From contig SFUB01000025.1 of the NCBI GenBank assembly GCA_004561785.1, positions 1 to 16,626 of the forward strand: a stretch of DNA of 16,626 bases. The letters are read 5' to 3'. Numbering within the stretch: position 1 is the stretch's first letter; each line of letters opens with the position of its first letter. The position numbers were made by a program, and so were the translations under genes. Positions 5,505 to 12,215 of this stretch are shown piece after piece. The notes under the pieces were generated by a model that ran no database searches, was not told the DNA's origin, and worked only from the letters and a program-made list of their open reading frames with translations. This DNA comes from a bacterium. GTDB lineage: Bacteria > Bacillota_I > Bacilli_A > RFN20 > CAG-826.

Positions 5505-6551
5505 TCAGGAGAAGATATAGGCCGGGGCAACCCCGGAGGGCAAGACGCATTTCAAAAGGATAAGAAGCAAGTAGAGGCAGGCGTCGGCGAGGATCATGCC
5601 GCCGGTCCAGGAAAGGCCTAGACAATGGAATCCCAAGGCGATCCCAAAAGAAACGAGGGACAAAAAGACGAAGGCGAAGAAGTCGATGACCACCTTCTTG
5701 AAGCGGGGTTTGACGAAGAAGACGCCGCAATGGGTCAATAGCTCATAGAGGAAGAAGACCAGAAACGAGGCGCTCAGGCTGGAATAAAGCGGGGCCAAGG
5801 GACTGCCGGAGAGCTTATCCATATATAGAAAACGGAAGAACAGGACGTCGATGGCGCCCAGCAAGATGCCGCTTAAAAGATAAGCGATGGGGAAATAGGC
5901 GATGCGCATCGAATCGCGGAAAACGCGGTAATGGGTGGAAGCGTTGTCCTTAAGGTAGATGGTCTGAATGGGAACTTCAAGGACCCGGCTTTCCCTAGCC
6001 GCGCCGGCCAAGAAACCCATCTCGAATTCGTAACGGTTCCCCGGGGAGGCCAAGAAGGAGGAGAAAAGGCTCTTCGGGATGGCACGGAGGCCGGTTTGGG
6101 TGTCCTCCATCTTCACCCCGGTCATGAGTTTGAAGTAACGGGTAGACCAAATGGAGCCGGTGAGGCTTTTTTTGGGCATATCTTTCTTCTGGCGGGCGCC
6201 CAAGATCAAGGAGTCGGGATGGGCGCGGAACTCCGCCCTCACCTTGAGGATGTCCTCATAGGCGTGCTGCCCGTCCCCGTCGGCGGTCAAAAAGCCATCG
6301 AGATCGGGGATCTCCTTCTTGAGGTAACGCAAAGCGACCTTCATGGCCTTGCCTTTTCCTTTGTTCTTCGGGAGGCGGATCAAGGTGAACAACCCCAGGG
6401 ACCGCACTTCCTCGAAATCCTTGTCGAAATCGCTCCCGGAGCCATCATCGACGACGACCATTTTGTCGAAGTCCCCCTTGTTGAACCTTTTCAAAAAGGG
6501 CATGACGAATTCGGTCGGCTGATATATAGGCACAATGAGGGCGATTTTCAT
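5505..6551 (-). CDS. Family 2 glycosyltransferase fused to a GtrA-like membrane domain
   Basis: A 348-residue membrane enzyme. Residues 1 to about 215 form a GT-A fold of the DPM1/GtrB type: LIVPIYQP at 5-12, VVVDDGSGSD (32-41) for nucleotide-sugar binding, ADGDGQH (90-96) as the metal-binding DxD-type motif, then DTQTGLRAIPKSLF and NRYEFEMGFL, both typical of polyprenyl-phosphate glycosyltransferases. From about 222 to the end there are four hydrophobic helices, matching a GtrA/DPMS-like domain that may flip the lipid-linked sugar. The likely reaction is transfer of a sugar from a nucleotide to polyprenyl phosphate for decoration of cell-wall or surface polymer. Sugar identity is unknown. 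The ATG has no Shine-Dalgarno; a GACAAT hexamer lies 9 nt upstream, suggesting a leaderless start. It is transcribed divergently from mgtE. Confidence 0.92.
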   Translation of the reverse strand: MKIALIVPIYQPTEFVMPFLKRFNKGDFDKMVVVDDGSGSDFDKDFEEVRSLGLFTLIRLPKNKGKGKAMKVALRYLKKEIPDLDGFLTADGDGQHAYEDILKVRAEFRAHPDSLILGARQKKDMPKKSLTGSIWSTRYFKLMTGVKMEDTQTGLRAIPKSLFSSFLASPGNRYEFEMGFLAGAARESRVLEVPIQTIYLKDNASTHYRVFRDSMRIAYFPIAYLLSGILLGAIDVLFFRFLYMDKLSGSPLAPLYSSLSASFLVFFLYELLTHCGVFFVKPRFKKVVIDFFAFVFLSLVSFGIALGFHCLGLSWTGGMILADACLYLLLILLKCVLPSGVAPAYIFS

Positions 6552-6560
6552 GGGGATATG

Positions 6561-6566
6561 ATTGTC
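6561..6566 (-). promoter_or_regulatory. -10-like hexamer 9 nt before the glycosyltransferase start
   Basis: GACAAT on the minus strand (4 of 6 to consensus) ends 9 nt before the ATG; a weak TTCTTT lies 17 nt further up. With no Shine-Dalgarno between, the message would be leaderless. This is the weakest of the six similar cases. Confidence 0.35.
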
Positions 6567-6610
6567 TAGGGAGCGGGAAAAGTAAAGAAGGCGCTTTCCC
6601 TAGAAAAGGC

Positions 6611-6639
6611 TAACCTCGGAAAGAAAAATCGGCTATTCT
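6611..6639 (+). promoter_or_regulatory. Tentative promoter of mgtE
   Basis: A -10 TATTCT (6634-6639) has a very weak -35 TAACCT 17 nt upstream. The leader to the ATG would be only about 20 nt, too short for an M-box magnesium riboswitch. Confidence 0.35.
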
Positions 6640-6666
6640 AACTGCCGTAGAAGGGAGGAGGCCACC

Positions 6667-8277
6667 ATGGAAAACCAAGACGAAGAAAAGAAACTTCCGC
6701 ATAACGAGGATTCCGGCGACCCCCGCCCCCACGAAGAAGAGGAAAACGAAGAAGACGACGAGAACGGAATCGACGTCGAGAAGACCTCCGAAGAAGAGCT
6801 CGCCTCCCTCATCGAGAGGAAAGACCGCGCGGGATTGGTTGAGGTTTTCGACAAGGTCCCGACCATCGATATCTCCGAGGCCGCCGACGATCTGAGCCCG
6901 GAGCAATTGATCTACATCTTCCGCAGCTTGCCAAGCGCCGTCACCGCCGATTTTTTCGATGGCTTCTCCCCGGACACCAAAGAGAAACTCATCAAGGCGA
7001 TGACCGATCGCGATCTGATCAAGATCATCAACTCGCAGTCCGCCGACGACGTCGCCGACACCGTCGGGGAATTGCCCGCGAACCTCGCCTCCAAAGTCCT
7101 TCGGGCCGCCGACAAGGACATGAGGGAGGACATCAACCAACTTCTGAAATACAAAGAGGATACGGCCGGCTCCTTGATGACGACCGAGTACATCGAGTTG
7201 CTCGACACCACCCTCGTCTCCGAGGCGATCAAGGTCATCCGCGAGAAAGGGAGGGACGCCGAGACCGTCTACACCATCTTCGTCCGCGACGCCTACCGCC
7301 ACTTCGAAGGCACCGTCGACTTGGACGATTTGATTTTCGCGAAGCCGGAAGAGAGACTCGCCGACATCATGAACGAAGACGTCGTCTCCGTCTCCACCTC
7401 CACTGACCAAGAGGAGGTCGGCCAGATGTTTTCCCGTTACGACCTCAACGCCCTCGCCGTTTTGAACGACGACGACCGGCTCGTCGGCGTCATCACCATC
7501 GACGATGCGGTCGACGTCATCAAAGAGGAATCCAACGAGGACTTGGCCCGCATGACCAACATGGAACCGGCGGACCGCCCCTACACGGAGACTTCCTCCT
7601 GGGGGAACGCGAAACGCTGCTTTCCCTGGATCATCGCCCTGCTCATCTTGGGGACCTTCACCACAATGGTCCTCAACCGCCTGGAATCCCAGACCATCTT
7701 CACCTCGCTTCCGATCCTCATTTCCTTCGTCCCGACGCTCATGGACACAGGGGGCAACTCCGGTGGTCAGACCACGGGGCTCATGATCCGCGGGCTCGCG
7801 ATCCATGAATTCGGGCCCAAGCAAACCCTCAAGATTCTGTGGAAGGAGCTCCGCTCCGCCTTGATCGTCGCCGCCTTCGTCGCCGTGTTCGCCTTCCTAT
7901 GGGTGACCATGGAGGAATACACGGGCATCGTCTCCATGGGGATGGTGACCGACACTTCCGGGGCGACCTACGATTTCAGCGGCATGAATCTCTGGAACGG
8001 CACCGCCTTCAACGGCAAATACGTCGACGGGGTTCTCACCGTGTCTGGGTGGGATTTCGCCGCCCATTCCCTGACCTTCGCCGGGCTCGTGTCGGTGACG
8101 ATGTTCCTGGCCGTGACCCTTTCCAAAGCCGTTGGCACCTTGCTTTGCATGGGAGCCGCCTCCATCAAGAAAGACCCCGCTTTATTGGCTCAGCCTCTTC
8201 TCACGACAGTCATGGATGTGGCGACGCTTCTGCTCTATTTCGCGATTGCCTGTCTCTTCTTCCCGAAATTCGCCTGA
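6667..8277 (+). CDS. mgtE: Magnesium transporter MgtE
   Basis: A 536-residue MgtE-type Mg2+ channel. In order: an acidic extension (residues 1 to about 45, with long Glu/Asp runs); the MgtE N domain (about 50-170); a CBS pair (about 170-300, with NEDVVSVSTSTDQEE and LVGVITIDDAVDVI), which closes the pore when cytoplasmic Mg is high; and a five-helix membrane domain from about 318. Landmarks are FVPTLMDTGGNSGGQTTGL at the pore and PLLTTVMDVATLLLYF, whose Asp matches the conserved pore aspartate. It is longer than the usual 450 or so residues, because of the acidic N-terminus and an extra segment of about 45-50 residues in the outside loop between helices 3 and 4 (about 416-467). A strong GGGAGGAGG Shine-Dalgarno precedes the ATG. 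No terminator is evident before tRNA-Leu. Confidence 0.96.
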   Translation: MENQDEEKKLPHNEDSGDPRPHEEEENEEDDENGIDVEKTSEEELASLIERKDRAGLVEVFDKVPTIDISEAADDLSPEQLIYIFRSLPSAVTADFFDGFSPDTKEKLIKAMTDRDLIKIINSQSADDVADTVGELPANLASKVLRAADKDMREDINQLLKYKEDTAGSLMTTEYIELLDTTLVSEAIKVIREKGRDAETVYTIFVRDAYRHFEGTVDLDDLIFAKPEERLADIMNEDVVSVSTSTDQEEVGQMFSRYDLNALAVLNDDDRLVGVITIDDAVDVIKEESNEDLARMTNMEPADRPYTETSSWGNAKRCFPWIIALLILGTFTTMVLNRLESQTIFTSLPILISFVPTLMDTGGNSGGQTTGLMIRGLAIHEFGPKQTLKILWKELRSALIVAAFVAVFAFLWVTMEEYTGIVSMGMVTDTSGATYDFSGMNLWNGTAFNGKYVDGVLTVSGWDFAAHSLTFAGLVSVTMFLAVTLSKAVGTLLCMGAASIKKDPALLAQPLLTTVMDVATLLLYFAIACLFFPKFA

Positions 8278-8284
8278 ATTTGTG

Positions 8285-8313
8285 TTGCCAAGGAAAGCCA
8301 ACCTGTCTATAAT
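8285..8313 (+). promoter_or_regulatory. Promoter of tRNA-Leu(GAG)
   Basis: -35 TTGCCA and a perfect -10 TATAAT are exactly 17 nt apart; transcription would start a few nucleotides before the tRNA at 8324. Confidence 0.85.
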
Positions 8314-8323
8314 TCATCTCGCT

Positions 8324-8408
8324 GCGGGAGTGGCGGAATTGGTAGACGCGTACGTTTGAGGGGCGTACGGGGCAACCCGTGTGAGTTCAAATCTCATCCC
8401 CCGCACCA
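8324..8408 (+). tRNA. tRNA-Leu (anticodon GAG)
   Basis: An 85-nt type II tRNA with a D-arm GCG/CGC, an anticodon stem TACGT/GCGTA around loop TTGAGGG (GAG anticodon, reads CUC and CUU), a long variable arm, a T-arm GTGAG/CTCAT with TTCAAAT loop, and encoded ACCA. Acceptor arms GCGGGAG and CCCCCGC leave an A6-C67 mismatch. It has its own promoter and terminator. Confidence 0.95.
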
Positions 8409-8420
8409 GCAAGAAAGATG

Positions 8421-8446
8421 GCTCGGCCGAAAGGCCGGGCTTTTTT
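8421..8446 (+). terminator. Intrinsic terminator of tRNA-Leu(GAG)
   Basis: GCTCGGCC pairs with GGCCGGGC (one U-G) across a GAAA tetraloop, followed by six T. It starts 13 nt after the tRNA CCA end. Confidence 0.92.
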
Positions 8447-8472
8447 CTCGCCCAGACTCTCACGCGCTTTGT

Positions 8473-8480
8473 GGTATAGT
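8473..8480 (+). promoter_or_regulatory. Extended -10 promoter of the ABC-F gene, leaderless
   Basis: A -10 TATAGT (8475-8480) ends 9 nt before the ATG at 8490, so transcription should start within a few nucleotides of the start codon. The preceding bases are TGG with G at the spacer position, close to but not exactly an extended -10. No good -35 and no Shine-Dalgarno are present. Confidence 0.6.
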
Positions 8481-8489
8481 TTGCCCGCT

Positions 8490-10022
8490 ATGGCGTTACT
8501 GGAATTGGAGAACATCGAATTCAATTACTCGGACAAGCCCCTTTACAAAGGGGTGAGCCTGAAGCTGAACCTCGGCGAGCATGCGTGTCTGGTCGGGGCC
8601 AATGGATGCGGGAAGACCACCCTGCTTTCTTTGATCGTCGGGGACCAAAGGCCCGACGAAGGGAAGGTGAGCTGGGCCCCTCACGTGACCTACGCTTATT
8701 TGGATCAGCAGCTCAAGGTGAAGCAGGACATGCCGGTCTCAGAATACCTCTATGGGGTCTACAAGGACCTGTTCGACAAAGAGGAGGAGATGGAAAGCCT
8801 CTACATGAAGGCCGCCTCCGGGGAGAGCGATTACGAGAAGCTGCTCAACCGCGCCGAGAGGATCGGGGATGAACTGAATTCCAAGGGCTTCTATTCCCTT
8901 CAGGAGAAGGTTGGCCGCCTCACCGACGGGCTCGGATTCGACAAAGGCGACCTCGCCAAACCGCTGCATCTGCTTTCCTCTGGGCAACGGGAAAAGGCAT
9001 ATCTAGCCAAGATGCTGCTCGAAGAGAAAGACGTCCTCATCATGGACGAGCCAACGAACTTCCTCGACCAGACCCAGGTCGCCTGGCTTTCTTCCTATCT
9101 CAAGAATTACCCAAAGGCGTTCCTGGTGGTCTCCCACGACCAAGCTTTCCTGCGCGAGATCGCCGACGTGGTCTTCGTCTTGGAGAATCAGACGGTGACC
9201 CGTTACAAAATGGATTTCGATTCCTATATGCTCCAGCACGAGCTCGACAAAGAGCAATATCAGAAGAACTACGAGGCTCAGCAAAGATACATCAAGAAAG
9301 AAGAGGTCTTCATCGCCAAGCACATCGTCCGCGCCACCTCCGCCAAAGCAGCGAAGAGCCACCGGGCGAGGCTCGCCCACCTCGACGTGATGGAGGCCCC
9401 CGGGAAAGAAGACGGCAAGGTCTATTTCTCCTTCCCCTTCTCCTGCGATGTCGGAGAGAAGCCCCTCAAGGTGGAGGAACTCGAGATCGGTTATTCTTCT
9501 CCCTTGCTTTCCCCGATTTCCTTTTTGCTCAAAAAAGGCGAGAAAATCGCCATCCTGGGCCAAAACGGGGTCGGCAAGACCACCTTCCTAAAAACCATCC
9601 TCGGCCTCATCCCCTCTTTGGGCGGTTCTTTCACTTGGCTTGAGGGTATCCAAGTCAACTATTATTCCCAGGACGAGAAGATCGATTTGTCCTTGACCCC
9701 CTTCGAGTTCATCCACAAAGCCCATCCGGAGCTGGACAACACCAAGATCCGTTCTTGCTTAGCGAGGGTCGGAGTGCGAAAGGAGCTCGCGATGAGGAAG
9801 ATGTCCGAACTCTCCGGGGGCGAGGTCACGAAGGCGAGATTCGCCTTGATGACCCTTAAGAAGAGCAACTTCCTGGTTTTAGACGAGCCGACGAACCATC
9901 TGGACCAAAAAGCGAAAGACTCCCTTTTCGACGCGATCTCGCGTTTCCAGGGGGCCGTCATCATCGTGAGCCACGAGAAGGATTTCTACGACGGGCTGGT
10001 CGATTACGAGCTTCGCTTCTAA
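8490..10022 (+). CDS. ABC-F family ATPase
   Basis: A 510-residue soluble protein with two ABC domains and no membrane helices: an ABC-F protein, expected to act on the ribosome. Domain 1 has Walker A GANGCGKTT (about 36-44), signature LSSGQ (about 161) and Walker B LIMDEPTNFLD (about 181-191). Domain 2 has GQNGVGKTT (about 356-364), LSGGE (about 441) and LVLDEPTNHLD (about 461-471). The linker (about 235-310) is long, helical and lysine/arginine/glutamine-rich, the region that enters the ribosomal E site and touches P-site tRNA in this family. ABC-F members are translation factors or ribosome-protection resistance factors; sequence reading alone does not say which. The frame is open 72 nt upstream, but that part crosses the tRNA terminator, so ATG 8490 is preferred. 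Its TAA overlaps the stop of the convergent LemA-like gene. Confidence 0.95.
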   Translation: MALLELENIEFNYSDKPLYKGVSLKLNLGEHACLVGANGCGKTTLLSLIVGDQRPDEGKVSWAPHVTYAYLDQQLKVKQDMPVSEYLYGVYKDLFDKEEEMESLYMKAASGESDYEKLLNRAERIGDELNSKGFYSLQEKVGRLTDGLGFDKGDLAKPLHLLSSGQREKAYLAKMLLEEKDVLIMDEPTNFLDQTQVAWLSSYLKNYPKAFLVVSHDQAFLREIADVVFVLENQTVTRYKMDFDSYMLQHELDKEQYQKNYEAQQRYIKKEEVFIAKHIVRATSAKAAKSHRARLAHLDVMEAPGKEDGKVYFSFPFSCDVGEKPLKVEELEIGYSSPLLSPISFLLKKGEKIAILGQNGVGKTTFLKTILGLIPSLGGSFTWLEGIQVNYYSQDEKIDLSLTPFEFIHKAHPELDNTKIRSCLARVGVRKELAMRKMSELSGGEVTKARFALMTLKKSNFLVLDEPTNHLDQKAKDSLFDAISRFQGAVIIVSHEKDFYDGLVDYELRF

Positions 10023-10546
10023 TTTAAGGCCGTCTTTTTGCGGAAGCCGAAGAGGAAGAGCAGCCAAGAGAAGCCCGGGATCGAGATCCAATAGTTATAG
10101 GCGACCACATCCGCATTGTAGACCGCGGAGGATTGCCGGTAGTTGAAGTCGAGGTCGTGAAGAGCGGACACGTAAGAGGATTTCTCCTCGTGGGAATCGT
10201 CCAGTTCCGCCTCTTCGGATAGGAACCCCAGCCTCATCTGGGCTTCCTTGAAGGAAGAAAGGCAGGCGGTCCATTCCTCGACGCTCGGCTTTGCGAGGTT
10301 CATCCCCTTCACCGAGGAGAATAGACGCAGGTCCTCTTCGGAGAAGGGGGCCTTTTCTTTTTCGAGAAGCTCAAACCAGGAAAGGAGGACCTCTTGCTTC
10401 TCATAGATGAGCACGAGCATCGCCTGGGCCCGCTTCCGGAGCCTTCTGGAGAAGGCGAGTGAATTGGACAGGATGAGCAAGAAAGCGCCCACGTAGACGA
10501 ACAGCAGGAGCAAGGCGACGAGAATGATGATCTGATAGGCTTCCAT
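10019..10546 (-). CDS. Divergent LemA-like membrane-anchored protein
   Basis: A 175-residue protein with one N-terminal membrane helix (about 4-28) followed by a basic stretch (SRRLRKR) and a long, mostly helical domain. The C-terminal part, with AVYNADVVAYNYWIS then IPGFSWLLFLFGFRKK, matches the LemA family pattern of two YN motifs seven residues apart, then a proline, then GF near the end. LemA proteins are about 180-200 residues with the same layout; their role is poorly defined. The usual LemA segment RRxDLIPNLV after the membrane helix is not recognisable here, so the assignment is tentative. ATG 10546 is chosen over far-upstream starts because those lie antisense to the next gene. There is no Shine-Dalgarno; TAGAAT lies 8 nt before the ATG. 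Confidence 0.75.
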   Translation of the reverse strand: MEAYQIIILVALLLLFVYVGAFLLILSNSLAFSRRLRKRAQAMLVLIYEKQEVLLSWFELLEKEKAPFSEEDLRLFSSVKGMNLAKPSVEEWTACLSSFKEAQMRLGFLSEEAELDDSHEEKSSYVSALHDLDFNYRQSSAVYNADVVAYNYWISIPGFSWLLFLFGFRKKTALN

Positions 10547-10554
10547 GCGTGGGT

Positions 10555-10583
10555 ATTCTACCCCGAAAACGAAAGGGGTAAAA
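10555..10583 (-). promoter_or_regulatory. Promoter of the LemA-like gene, leaderless
   Basis: On the minus strand TAGAAT (10555-10560) ends 8 nt before the ATG; TTTACC lies 16 nt upstream as a fair -35. A 6-bp inverted repeat TACCCC/GGGGTA (10559-10580) spans the spacer. It has no U-tract, so it is not a terminator; it might be an operator. Confidence 0.5.
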
Positions 10584-10600
10584 CGGGCTGAATGCCCGAT

Positions 10601-10629
10601 TTGACGGGACAATTCGCCGGTTCTACAAT
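10601..10629 (+). promoter_or_regulatory. Promoter of the HAD gene at 10649
   Basis: -35 TTGACG and -10 TACAAT are exactly 17 nt apart, followed by a short leader carrying AAGGAGG. It is among the strongest promoters in the window. Confidence 0.85.
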
Positions 10630-10648
10630 AACGAAGGAGGTATCTAAG

Positions 10649-11497
10649 ATGAGCAAAAGGCCTATCGCTGCTATCCTTTATGATTTCGATTCGACCCTGG
10701 CCACGACCGACATGCAGAATTTCGGCTTCATCCCCGCGATGGGGATGACTCCGCAGGAGTTCTGGAGCAAGGTCGGGGAGTTCACCAATCAGACCGGGGC
10801 GGACAAGATCTTGGGTTACCTCTACATGATGCCCCGCATCGCCAAAGAGAAGGGGATCCGGGTCACCCGCGAATTCCTGAATTCCATGGGCCGCAACATC
10901 AAATTCTTCCCCGGCGTTTCCACTTGGTTCAAGCGCATCAACGACTTCGGCGCCGAGCACGGGATTCAGATCGAGCATTACATCATCTCCTCCGGCAACA
11001 AAGAGATCATCGACGGATGCCCCATCGCCAAAGAGTTCAAGATGATCTATGGATGCGAATACATCTACGATCAAAACGGAGAGGCCATCTGGCCTAAGAT
11101 GGCGGTCAACTACACCCAGAAGACCCAGTACTTCTACCGCATCTCCAAAGGGGCCATCGACGCGACCGACGACAAGACCATCAACGAGAAGGTCGAGACC
11201 AAGCGCATCCCCACCTCCAACATGATCTACATCGGCGACGGGATGACCGACGTTCCGGCCATGATCATCGTCAAGAATTCCGGCGGCAAATCGATCGCCG
11301 TCTACCCAAAAGGCAATGAGGAGAAATCCGCCGAACTCGTCGAAGACGGGCGCGTGAACTACTCCTGCGTCGCCGACTATTCCTCCGGCAGAGACCTCGA
11401 GAGGATCCTCCACCTCATCATCGAGGGGATCTCCATCAACGAATCCCTCCGCCACCGGGAAGAGAAAAACGTCACCTTGGAGGCCCTGAACTCCTAA
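10649..11497 (+). CDS. HAD-superfamily phosphatase, phosphoserine-phosphatase-like
   Basis: A 282-residue cytosolic HAD protein. Motif I is LYDFDSTLATTD (nucleophile Asp12, Asp14; Ser instead of the common Gly before Thr, as in many PSP-like members). Motif II is YIISSGNKE near 112, and motif IV is IYIGDGMTDVPAM near 194. An in-frame extension of 19 residues exists upstream, but it overlaps the promoter; ATG 10649 has a consensus AAGGAGG 8 nt before it. The cap between motifs I and II is helical with many aromatic residues. The substrate is unknown: phosphoserine phosphatases are usually shorter (about 210), so this is not called SerB. The next gene starts 37 nt later with its own -10 and no terminator in between, so partial co-transcription is likely. 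Confidence 0.88.
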   Translation: MSKRPIAAILYDFDSTLATTDMQNFGFIPAMGMTPQEFWSKVGEFTNQTGADKILGYLYMMPRIAKEKGIRVTREFLNSMGRNIKFFPGVSTWFKRINDFGAEHGIQIEHYIISSGNKEIIDGCPIAKEFKMIYGCEYIYDQNGEAIWPKMAVNYTQKTQYFYRISKGAIDATDDKTINEKVETKRIPTSNMIYIGDGMTDVPAMIIVKNSGGKSIAVYPKGNEEKSAELVEDGRVNYSCVADYSSGRDLERILHLIIEGISINESLRHREEKNVTLEALNS

Positions 11498-11504
11498 TAA
11501 GAAT

Positions 11505-11534
11505 TAACGCGCGCGTATGCTAAAATAACGCGCG
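11505..11534 (+). promoter_or_regulatory. ispD-like promoter flanked by direct repeats, leaderless
   Basis: An extended -10, TGC plus TAAAAT (11521-11526), ends 8 nt before the ATG at 11535. Two identical TAACGCGCG copies start at 11505 and 11526, one just before and one overlapping and following the -10. The 21-bp offset puts them on the same face of the helix, as in an operator pair. No Shine-Dalgarno is present. Confidence 0.5.
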
Positions 11535-12215
11535 ATGGATAAGCAAGCCCATATCGCCATCTATTTGCTCGGAGGCAGCTCCGTCCGCTTCGGGGGAGAC
11601 ACCCCCAAGCAATTGATCCCCGTGGACGGGAAGCCTCTTTTCGTTTATGCCTTGAAGACCTTGGACGAATCTGAGGAGGTGGACTCCATTTACCTCGTCG
11701 TCAAAGAAGGGACCAAGGAAGAAGTGGAAAAGGAAATCGGGGGATTCCATAAGATCGAAGGCATCCTCATAGGCGGGGAAACCCGGGAAGCCTCGGTCAA
11801 GAAGGCCTTGGATGCTCTCGCTTCGCATTACGGGGAAGACGCCTTGGTCTTGATTCAGGACGCCGATCGGCCGAATCTCAGCCTCAGGATGATCCAAGAG
11901 AACTACGAGAAAGCCTCTTTGCTGGGGGCCGCGGTCACCGCGATCCCCTGCAGCGATTCCCTGTTCCTATCCGAAGGAGGAAACCTCGTGTCCACTTATC
12001 TGAACCGCGCGGAAGCCTACTTGGCCCAAACCCCCCAAACCTTTAGGCTCGGCTGGATCAAGGAAGCCCACGAACGCCAAGATGGGTCCACCGACGACGC
12101 GAGCAAGGTCTTCTCTTTGGGAAAGAACATCGGCATCGTCTTGGGCGGCACATCCAACTACAAAATCAACACCAGAGAGGACCTGGAACGCTTCAAGAAG
12201 GAGGCATCGAAATGA
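11535..12215 (+). CDS. ispD: IspD/TarI-family cytidylyltransferase
   Basis: A 226-residue enzyme that uses CTP to make CDP-methylerythritol (IspD, MEP isoprenoid pathway) or CDP-ribitol (TarI, wall teichoic acid). The nucleotide-binding start LLGGSSVRFGGDTPKQL (11-27) supplies Arg18 and Lys25. QDADRPN (108-114) stands where IspD usually has DAARP. LNRAEAYLAQTPQTF (156-170) carries Arg158, STDDAS is at 185-190, and NYKINTREDL (208-217) supplies Lys210. All expected catalytic residues appear present. Length is normal for IspD, and no TarJ-like gene is adjacent, which favours IspD mildly; TarI is not excluded. The ATG follows a -10 by 8 nt, without Shine-Dalgarno. The TGA overlaps the next ATG (ATGA), so the S1 gene is translationally coupled. 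Confidence 0.85.
   Translation: MDKQAHIAIYLLGGSSVRFGGDTPKQLIPVDGKPLFVYALKTLDESEEVDSIYLVVKEGTKEEVEKEIGGFHKIEGILIGGETREASVKKALDALASHYGEDALVLIQDADRPNLSLRMIQENYEKASLLGAAVTAIPCSDSLFLSEGGNLVSTYLNRAEAYLAQTPQTFRLGWIKEAHERQDGSTDDASKVFSLGKNIGIVLGGTSNYKINTREDLERFKKEASK

Noticed and set aside
6552..6666. Possible M-box magnesium riboswitch before mgtE.
   Set aside because: The likely leader is only about 20 nt and no M-box helices or conserved loops are visible.
6661..6670. The mgtE start context reads GCCACCATGG, identical to the eukaryotic Kozak consensus.
   Set aside because: The gene is plainly bacterial with a strong Shine-Dalgarno just upstream; the match is chance.
10559..10580. TACCCC/GGGGTA inverted repeat as a terminator.
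   Set aside because: No T-tract follows on either strand and it lies between divergent promoters; at most an operator.
10547..11455. N-terminal extension of the LemA-like gene to 478 residues.
   Set aside because: The added part lies wholly antisense to the HAD gene at 10649 and is low-complexity; the membrane-anchor start at 10546 is sound.
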